From: an uncultured Eubacteriales bacterium
GTDB lineage: Bacteria; Bacillota; Clostridia; Monoglobales; Monoglobaceae
Assembly: GCA_900552305.1 (NCBI GenBank)
Contig: URZD01000073.1
Coordinates: 1 to 10,089 of the forward strand
Direction: 5' to 3'
Length of the DNA stretch: 10,089 bases
Shown here in pieces: positions 1-4,739 of this stretch. The translations under genes and the position numbers were made by a program. Within the stretch, counting starts at the first letter, position 1; each line of letters starts with the position of its first letter. Below the pieces are notes generated by a model. The model worked only from the letters and a program-made list of their open reading frames with translations. It had not been told where the DNA came from and did not search any database.

Positions 1-953
1 TGAAGATGCTCAATGCGTATGCAAAGGAAAAAGGAGTGAAGCTGATGATGCATCACGAGACTTCCGCTTCTGTACGTAACTACGAGCGCCATCTTGATAA
101 AGCCTATCAGTTTATGATAGATAACGGATACAATGCTGTGAAGAGCGGGGATGTAGGTAATATTATTCCGCGTGGAGAACATCATTACGGACAGTGGATG
201 AACAATCATTATTTATATGCGGTGGAAAAAGCGGCCGAATATAAGATCTGTGTAAATGCTCACGAAGCAACCCGTCCGACAGGATTATGTCGCACATATC
301 CGAATCTGATCGGTAATGAATCGGCTCGTGGCACGGAATATGAAGCCTTTGCAGGGAATAAGCCGTTCCATACCACCTTGCTTCCTTTCACCCGTCAGAT
401 TGGTGGACCGATGGATTATACACCGGGTACTTTTGATATTCTTTATGAAAAGACACGCAATTCTCCCCGCCGCAAGAAATGGAATGACTTGGATAAAGGA
501 AACAGCCGTGTGAATACCACCTTGGCAAAGCAGATTGCCAATTGGGTAATCATTTATTCTCCATTGCAAATGGCATCGGATATGATTGAGAATTATGAAG
601 GGCATCCTGCTTTCCAGTTCTTCCGGGATTTTGATGCGGACTGTGACTGGTCTGAAGCCTTGCAGGGCGAACCGGGAGAGTTTGTAGCCGTAGTACGGAA
701 AGCGAAAGATAATTATTTCTTAGGAGCTACGACCAATGAGGAAGCACGTACGCTGACCATTCCTCTGGATTTTCTTGAAAAAGATAAAAAATACCATGCG
801 GTGATTTATGCTGATGGAGAAGATGCCGACTGGAAAACAAATCCTACTTCTTATCAGATTAAGGACAGAGAGGTGACAGCAGCCGATACCTTGTCTGTAG
901 TCATGGCAAAAGGTGGTGGACAAGCGGTAAGCTTTATTCCTGTAACTGACTGA
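1..953 (+). CDS. GH97 alpha-glucosidase (SusB-like), 5' end missing
   Basis: This is the C-terminal part of a glycoside hydrolase family 97 enzyme, closest by eye to SusB, the periplasmic calcium-dependent inverting alpha-glucosidase of Bacteroides starch utilisation. The frame is open to the left window edge, and the ATG at 6 is internal. The visible part holds the catalytic half of the barrel and the C-terminal beta domain. From memory of SusB, MMHHETSAS carries the equivalent of base Glu439, NAHEATRPTG carries Glu508 (base and calcium ligand), and NLIGNESARGTEYE carries Glu526 (calcium) and Glu532 (acid). The spacing between these residues (69, 18 and 6) matches SusB exactly, so the active site looks intact. 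The tail ends in a glycine-rich strand (KGGGQAVSF), as in SusB. It lies 123 bp ahead of a transporter and a GH130 gene on the same strand. Some GH97 members are retaining alpha-galactosidases, but the glutamates seen here favour the inverting, glucosidase type. The natural substrate is not certain. Confidence 0.93.
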   Translation, partial: KMLNAYAKEKGVKLMMHHETSASVRNYERHLDKAYQFMIDNGYNAVKSGDVGNIIPRGEHHYGQWMNNHYLYAVEKAAEYKICVNAHEATRPTGLCRTYPNLIGNESARGTEYEAFAGNKPFHTTLLPFTRQIGGPMDYTPGTFDILYEKTRNSPRRKKWNDLDKGNSRVNTTLAKQIANWVIIYSPLQMASDMIENYEGHPAFQFFRDFDADCDWSEALQGEPGEFVAVVRKAKDNYFLGATTNEEARTLTIPLDFLEKDKKYHAVIYADGEDADWKTNPTSYQIKDREVTAADTLSVVMAKGGGQAVSFIPVTD

Positions 954-997
954 TTTACCAAATGCTTCGTCCTATTGCATTAATAGATTCCGAAAGG

Positions 998-1049
998 TAA
1001 CTTCATCCCCTCTCAGAAGGAGATGAAGTTATCTTCGGTTATAGCCGAA
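998..1049 (+). terminator. Two tandem hairpins after the GH97 gene (possible attenuator)
   Basis: The first stem pairs TAACTTCATC (998-1007) with GATGAAGTTA (1022-1031), and CCT/AGG extends it past one mismatch. The second pairs TTCGG (1034-1038) with CCGAA (1045-1049). Neither is followed by a T-run, so this is not a classic intrinsic terminator. It may protect the upstream mRNA 3' end or reduce readthrough into the transporter. I see no Bacteroides-type TAnnTTTG promoter between the hairpins and 1077, which argues that the downstream genes depend partly on readthrough. Confidence 0.4.
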
Positions 1050-1076
1050 TTCAACAACCTTAAAACTTAGATATAA

Positions 1077-2375
1077 ATGAAAACAACCGAAACCCCAACT
1101 CCGTCCAGACGCCGTAGTCCTATTTTCTGGGTTCCCACCGCTTATTTTGGTATGGGGCTCCCTTTTGTTGTCCTCAATATGGTAGCCGTACTGATGTACA
1201 AAGGTCTGGGAGTCAGTGATGCGAAAATAGCCTTCTGGACTTCCCTTATCATGCTTCCTTGGACACTGAAACCCCTTTGGAGTCCGTTGCTGGAGATGTA
1301 CCGTACCAAGAAATTCTTTGTTGTCCTCACTCAGATGGTGTCGGGAGTTACTTTCGGGTTGATCGCTTTGTCGCTTCATCTTCCGTCTTTCTTTGCGGTC
1401 ACTATTGCCTTGTTCGCTATTGTCGCTTTTAGCGGAGCAACGCACGATGTGGCCTGTGACGGAGTATATATGGACGAGTTGAATGCGCAGGAACAAGCTA
1501 AATATATAGGTTGGCAGGGAGCTTTTTATAATGTGGCGAAGATTATCGGTACAGGCTTGCTGGTCTATCTGGCCGGTTTTCTGAAAGATGAATACGAAGG
1601 GCCTGCAGAAGATGCGGTACTTTATTCCTGGACGGTCATTATGATTATCCTCGGAGTAGTGATGTTCGCCTTGGGAATTTATCATACCCGTATGTTACCT
1701 TCGGGCAAGCACGCCCATTCGGTCACCTCTTTTTCGCAGAGTATGACCGAGTTATGGAATGTCATCCGGAACTTCTTTACGAAAAAGCATATTGTTTACT
1801 ATATTTGCTTTATTATTTTATATCGTTTTGCCGAAGGGTTTGTGATGAAAATTGTACCTTTGTTCCTGAAAGCCGGTCGTGATGTGGGTGGCTTGGGATT
1901 GACAGAACAGGAGATTGGTATTTATTATGGAACCTTCGGAGCGGCAGCTTTCGTACTCGGTTCATTGCTGGGTGGATATTATATTTCCGCACGTGGATTG
2001 AAAAAGACTTTGTTCTCCTTGTGTTGTGTGTTCAATCTGCCTTTTATGGCTTACACGCTGCTTGCCATTTTCCAACCGCAGAGTGCGCCCCTTATCGGAG
2101 GGGCCATTGTGCTGGAGTATTTCGGATATGGTTTCGGCTTTGTGGGGCTTACCTTGTTCATGATGCAGCAAGTGGCTGCCGGTCCTCATCAGATGGCGCA
2201 TTATGCTTTTGCATCGGGTATCATGAATCTGGGTGTCATGTTGCCCGGTATGATGTCCGGATATGTCAGCGACTGGTTGGGCTATAAACTGTTTTTCATC
2301 TTTGTGCTGGTGGCTACCATTCCGGCCTTTCTGATGACCTGGTTTGTACCCTTCACACACGAAGACAAGAAATAG
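1077..2375 (+). CDS. MFS sugar transporter, AmpG-like (PAT family)
   Basis: This 432-residue inner-membrane permease has about 12 hydrophobic segments, which is full length for the major facilitator superfamily. A short charged N-terminus precedes the first helix (about residues 16-40). The motif HDVACDGVYMDEL (123-135) sits where AmpG and related peptidoglycan or sugar permeases have a conserved D-x3-D segment. A cytoplasmic loop around 205-235 separates the two six-helix halves. AmpG-like permeases paired with GH130 enzymes in Bacteroides are thought to import small mannose-containing disaccharides, and the GH130 gene 32 bp downstream makes that the best guess. The alternative is muropeptide import, but no recycling genes are present. 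No Shine-Dalgarno sequence precedes the chosen ATG, which is normal for Bacteroides. The class is secure; the substrate is inferred from context. Confidence 0.88.
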   Translation: MKTTETPTPSRRRSPIFWVPTAYFGMGLPFVVLNMVAVLMYKGLGVSDAKIAFWTSLIMLPWTLKPLWSPLLEMYRTKKFFVVLTQMVSGVTFGLIALSLHLPSFFAVTIALFAIVAFSGATHDVACDGVYMDELNAQEQAKYIGWQGAFYNVAKIIGTGLLVYLAGFLKDEYEGPAEDAVLYSWTVIMIILGVVMFALGIYHTRMLPSGKHAHSVTSFSQSMTELWNVIRNFFTKKHIVYYICFIILYRFAEGFVMKIVPLFLKAGRDVGGLGLTEQEIGIYYGTFGAAAFVLGSLLGGYYISARGLKKTLFSLCCVFNLPFMAYTLLAIFQPQSAPLIGGAIVLEYFGYGFGFVGLTLFMMQQVAAGPHQMAHYAFASGIMNLGVMLPGMMSGYVSDWLGYKLFFIFVLVATIPAFLMTWFVPFTHEDKK

Positions 2376-2407
2376 AGAAAAACTATTAACCTAACAAAAA
2401 AGAGAAT

Positions 2408-3409
2408 ATGAGTGAATTGAAGATTGCGGGCAATCCGTTGCCCGGTATGCCGTGGGAGGAGCGTCCCGAAGGTTGTAAAAATGTAATGTGGAGATGTAGT
2501 GCGAATCCTATCATTCCCCGTGATTTGCTGCCTACATCCAATAGTATATTCAATAGTGCGGTAGTACCTTTCGGCGAAGGGTATGCCGGAGTGTTCCGTT
2601 GTGATGATACAAACCGCCGGATGGCGCTTCATGTGGGATTCAGCAAGGATGCCGTTCATTGGGACATCAATCCGGAGAAGTTGCAGTTCCAGTGTGATAT
2701 TCCCGAGATAGGTGAATGGGTGTATGGTTATGACCCGCGTGTCTGCTTTATCGATGACCGTTACTATGTGACTTGGTGTAACGGATATAAGGGCCAGCCC
2801 ACCATCGGCGTGGCATGGACTACGGATTTCAAGACATTCCACCAGGTGGAGAATGCTTTCCTGCCTTTCAACCGTAATGGCGTGCTGTTCCCTCGCAAGA
2901 TTAATGGTAATTTTGCCATGTTGAGCCGTCCCAGTGACAACGGGCATACTCCTTTCGGAGATATTTATTATAGCGAGTCGCCCGACTTGGAGTTTTGGGG
3001 ACGCCATCGGCATGTCATGTCGCCTGCGCCTTTTGAACAGAGTGCATGGCAGTGCTTGAAAATAGGTGCCGGTCCTATTCCTATCGAAACCAGTGAAGGC
3101 TGGTTGTTGTTCTACCACGGTGTGCTTCGTTCCTGCAATGGTTATGTCTATGCCTTTGGATCGGCATTGCTTGATTTGGACGAGCCTTGGAAGGTGAAGT
3201 TCCGTTCGGGACCTTATCTCCTCTCTCCGCGTGAACCTTACGAATGTATGGGTGATGTGCCCAATGTATGCTTCCCTTGTGCGGCTTTGCATGATCCGGC
3301 AACGGGACGGGTAGCCGTTTATTATGGTTGTGCCGATACGGTGACCGGTCTGGCATTCGGTTATATTCCTGAAATTATAGAATTTACCAAGCGTACTTCT
3401 ATTATTTAA
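2408..3409 (+). CDS. GH130 glycoside phosphorylase (mannoside-type)
   Basis: This 333-residue cytoplasmic enzyme belongs to glycoside hydrolase family 130, the five-bladed propeller family that phosphorolyses beta-mannosides to alpha-mannose 1-phosphate plus the released sugar. Visible family features are the N-terminal CSANPIIPRDL segment, and GYDPRV near residue 109, whose Asp is the usual single general acid. Further features are FPRKINGNFAMLSRPSD and GWLLFYHGV, and the C-terminal stretch YYGCADTVTGLA. There is no signal peptide, which fits intracellular action after import by the permease just upstream. The overall look is of the subfamily containing Man-beta-1,4-GlcNAc phosphorylase of Bacteroides, which acts in host N-glycan breakdown. 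Mannosylglucose or mannan-oligosaccharide phosphorylase is also possible. The gene lies 32 bp after the transporter stop in an A-rich gap and ends before a strong terminator, so it is probably the last gene of this transcript. Confidence 0.9.
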   Translation: MSELKIAGNPLPGMPWEERPEGCKNVMWRCSANPIIPRDLLPTSNSIFNSAVVPFGEGYAGVFRCDDTNRRMALHVGFSKDAVHWDINPEKLQFQCDIPEIGEWVYGYDPRVCFIDDRYYVTWCNGYKGQPTIGVAWTTDFKTFHQVENAFLPFNRNGVLFPRKINGNFAMLSRPSDNGHTPFGDIYYSESPDLEFWGRHRHVMSPAPFEQSAWQCLKIGAGPIPIETSEGWLLFYHGVLRSCNGYVYAFGSALLDLDEPWKVKFRSGPYLLSPREPYECMGDVPNVCFPCAALHDPATGRVAVYYGCADTVTGLAFGYIPEIIEFTKRTSII

Positions 3410-3440
3410 GCACAGTTTGTACTGTTCTCATTAGAAAACA

Positions 3441-3494
3441 GAGGATGTGTCCTGTGGCTGTCACTTCGGCCCGGACACATCCTCTTTGTTTTTT
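3441..3494 (+). terminator. Intrinsic terminator after the GH130 gene
   Basis: A perfect 12-bp stem pairs GAGGATGTGTCC (3441-3452) with GGACACATCCTC (3473-3484), followed by TTTGTTTTTT (3485-3494). It starts 31 bp past the GH130 stop and closes the GH97/MFS/GH130 transcription unit. An A-rich stretch upstream (AAAACA) would give weaker termination on the minus strand as well. Confidence 0.9.
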
Positions 3495-3740
3495 CCCGGA
3501 AAAGGGAACTGTCTGGTTATAAAGCGGTTCTTAAGTGCCATCTTCTCTTTGGCTAAGTGTTTTCTTCCGGATGATTAAGGGCTTTTATACTGAAACCTTC
3601 TACAGTCCATTGCAATGGACTGTAGAGTCTGTCGTAATGGACTGTACGGTCTGCTACAGTGGACTGTACGGTCTGCACCGGAAGACTATAGAAGATAATA
3701 GGAATAAAGACCTTAGTTGTATGGATAAAAAGGCTTATGT
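3495..3740. other. Gene-poor stretch between converging units
   Basis: Between the GH130 terminator and the end of the minus-strand redox cluster I see no credible gene. The only notable content is the palindrome and repeat block at 3599-3675. Short open frames here have no recognisable protein features and run through the repeats. Confidence 0.6.
3599..3675. repeat. 28-bp palindrome followed by three 22-bp-period repeats
   Basis: Positions 3599-3626 form a perfect palindrome centred on TTGCAA, with arms TCTACAGTCCAT and ATGGACTGTAGA. Its right arm opens a short tandem array: TGGACTGTAGAGTCTG (3616-3631), then TGGACTGTACGGTCTG at 3638-3653 and again at 3660-3675. The spacing is exactly 22 bp. 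Copies 2 and 3 are identical over these 16 bases and copy 1 differs at two. TACAGTGGACTGTA (3655-3668) is a further near-palindrome. The block lies in the non-coding gap between a plus-strand terminator and minus-strand genes. It could be a protein-binding site, a small repeated intergenic element or a strong RNA fold. I cannot tell which. Confidence 0.8.
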
Positions 3741-4000
3741 TTACTGTTGAACGTCTTCGTCGCAGAGGATGCGGAGTGTATTGCCGAAGTCGCGGAACAG
3801 TTCTTCTGTGACGGTTTGGGTGGCGGATTCCACCAAACGATCCGCATGGTATGATGTATCATAAATGTTCGTTTTATTAGAAAACCAGCATAAACATACA
3901 CGAGTACGTGTTGCGGCATACGAAATTCATTCAGCCAGTCATCGGGTAGGAAGCAACTGAATACTATATCATCGAAATTATGTAGTCTGTCTTCAAGCAT
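3713..4000 (-). pseudogene. Broken ORF: possible AraC-type N-terminus plus displaced 3' fragment
   Basis: The ATG overlaps the stop of the preceding oxidoreductase by one base (TAATG), so translation is probably coupled and this was once a third gene of the cluster. The first 39 residues look like real protein; FLPDDWLNEFRMPQHVLVY resembles the start of the cupin-like ligand domain of Bacteroides AraC regulators. After VYVYAG the 95-residue frame turns into low-complexity residues typical of a wrong frame. A different minus-strand frame, from about 3866 down to a TAA at 3741-3743, then becomes protein-like: YDTSYHADRLVESATQTV and onward, ending LCDEDVQQ. I do not recognise that fragment. The simplest reading is a deletion or frameshift near 3865-3885 that destroyed the gene or joined two genes. 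The AraC assignment is tentative, and no helix-turn-helix part remains. Confidence 0.5.
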
Positions 4001-4563
4001 TAGAGCGTTTCGAGTAATTCGATAAGACGTTCGGTGTGCGCTACTGATATATTTCTTTGTTGCTCGATAAGTTCCGGTGTGGTACGGTTGCCGTAACTTA
4101 CGCCGCAGGTATAAACACTGCCGCTATACTCCATGTGCGTCAGTCGGCAGGTTGCTTTGTAGCAAGCTAAAAATTCGTCTATGGTGTAGCCCATCGCCCC
4201 CTTGTGGCTATACAATGCTTCGGGTGCTCCCGTTGTGAAAGAGAGAACGAGTTTCTTGCCTTTGAGTTTGTCTCCGGTACTTCCGTGCGAGAATCCGTGA
4301 CGGAAAGTCTCTTCCATCCAGCGTTCCAATATGGAGGGTGCGGAGTACCAGAAAAGGGGGAACTGCAATACGATGATGTCTGCCCGGAGCAATTTCTGCT
4401 GTTCGGCTTCCACGTCGATTTTGAAATCGGGATAGAGTTCATCCAGCTTTACGATTTCGGCTTCCGGCAGCCGTTCGTTCAGGGTTTCGAGAATCGTTTT
4501 ATTGGCTACAGATGCGGCAAGGTTTGTATGGCCGCTGATAATCAATACATTTTTCATATTCAT
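4000..4563 (-). CDS. Flavodoxin-fold NAD(P)H oxidoreductase (MdaB/KefF/YwrO type)
   Basis: This 187-residue soluble flavoprotein is of the Flavodoxin_2 family, which reduces quinones or other electrophiles using NAD(P)H and bound FMN or FAD. The N-terminal VLIISGHTN is the flavin-phosphate-binding strand and loop. The strongest signature is VLQFPLFWYSAPSILERWME followed by FRHGFSHG, at about residues 68-97, as in KefF, MdaB and general stress protein 14. KKLVLSFTTGAPEALYS follows, the usual second flavin loop. Length is normal. The first ATG (4563) and a second two codons on (4557) are both possible starts. The gene begins 20 bp after the stop of the SDR tail, and its own stop overlaps the next ATG, so SDR, oxidoreductase and the broken ORF formed one unit. 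The physiological substrate is unknown; detoxification or redox balance is likely. Confidence 0.9.
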   Translation of the reverse strand: MNMKNVLIISGHTNLAASVANKTILETLNERLPEAEIVKLDELYPDFKIDVEAEQQKLLRADIIVLQFPLFWYSAPSILERWMEETFRHGFSHGSTGDKLKGKKLVLSFTTGAPEALYSHKGAMGYTIDEFLACYKATCRLTHMEYSGSVYTCGVSYGNRTTPELIEQQRNISVAHTERLIELLETL

Positions 4564-4583
4564 TCTTTTTATTGTTATTTGTT

Positions 4584-4739
4584 TTATGCACCTACACCAC
4601 CGTCTACTTTATAGTCGGCTCCGGTTACGAAGCTGGCTTCGTCGCTCGTCAGGAAAGCGACGACGGCGGCAACCTCTTCGGGCTGTCCCATTCTACCGAG
4701 AGGCACGCTCTTCGTTACCATATCCTTGTGGGCTGTCGC
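4584..4739 (-). pseudogene. 3' fragment of a short-chain dehydrogenase/reductase (SDR)
   Basis: The last roughly 50 codons of the fused frame are a textbook C-terminus of a classical SDR. They include PLGRMGQPEEVAAVVAFL, then SDEASFVTG, and YKVDGGVGA at the end (residues about 961-1007 of the fusion). The Rossmann-fold cofactor motif (TGxxxGxG) and the catalytic YxxxK, which lie upstream in every SDR, are absent, so this piece cannot be an active enzyme. Its stop lies 20 bp before the flavodoxin-fold oxidoreductase, a natural operon partner, so this end belongs to the left (Bacteroides-like) DNA. The exact left/right boundary cannot be read from the sequence; it lies roughly between 4722 and 4770. 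The rest of the gene is missing, not moved elsewhere in the window. Confidence 0.88.

Noticed and set aside
2282..3292. Long minus-strand open frame opposite the GH130 gene
   Set aside because: Shadow of the GH130 gene, whose family motifs are intact; the antisense translation has no recognisable features.
3535..3750. Possible small plus-strand gene across the repeats
   Set aside because: It runs through the palindrome and tandem repeats, has no ribosome site or protein-like composition, and overlaps the end of the minus-strand fragment.
4680..4737. Repeat of GGGCTGTC at 4680-4687 and 4730-4737 near the junction, as a recombination site
   Set aside because: Eight bases is within chance, and the first copy lies well inside the SDR part, so it does not mark both edges of the joint.
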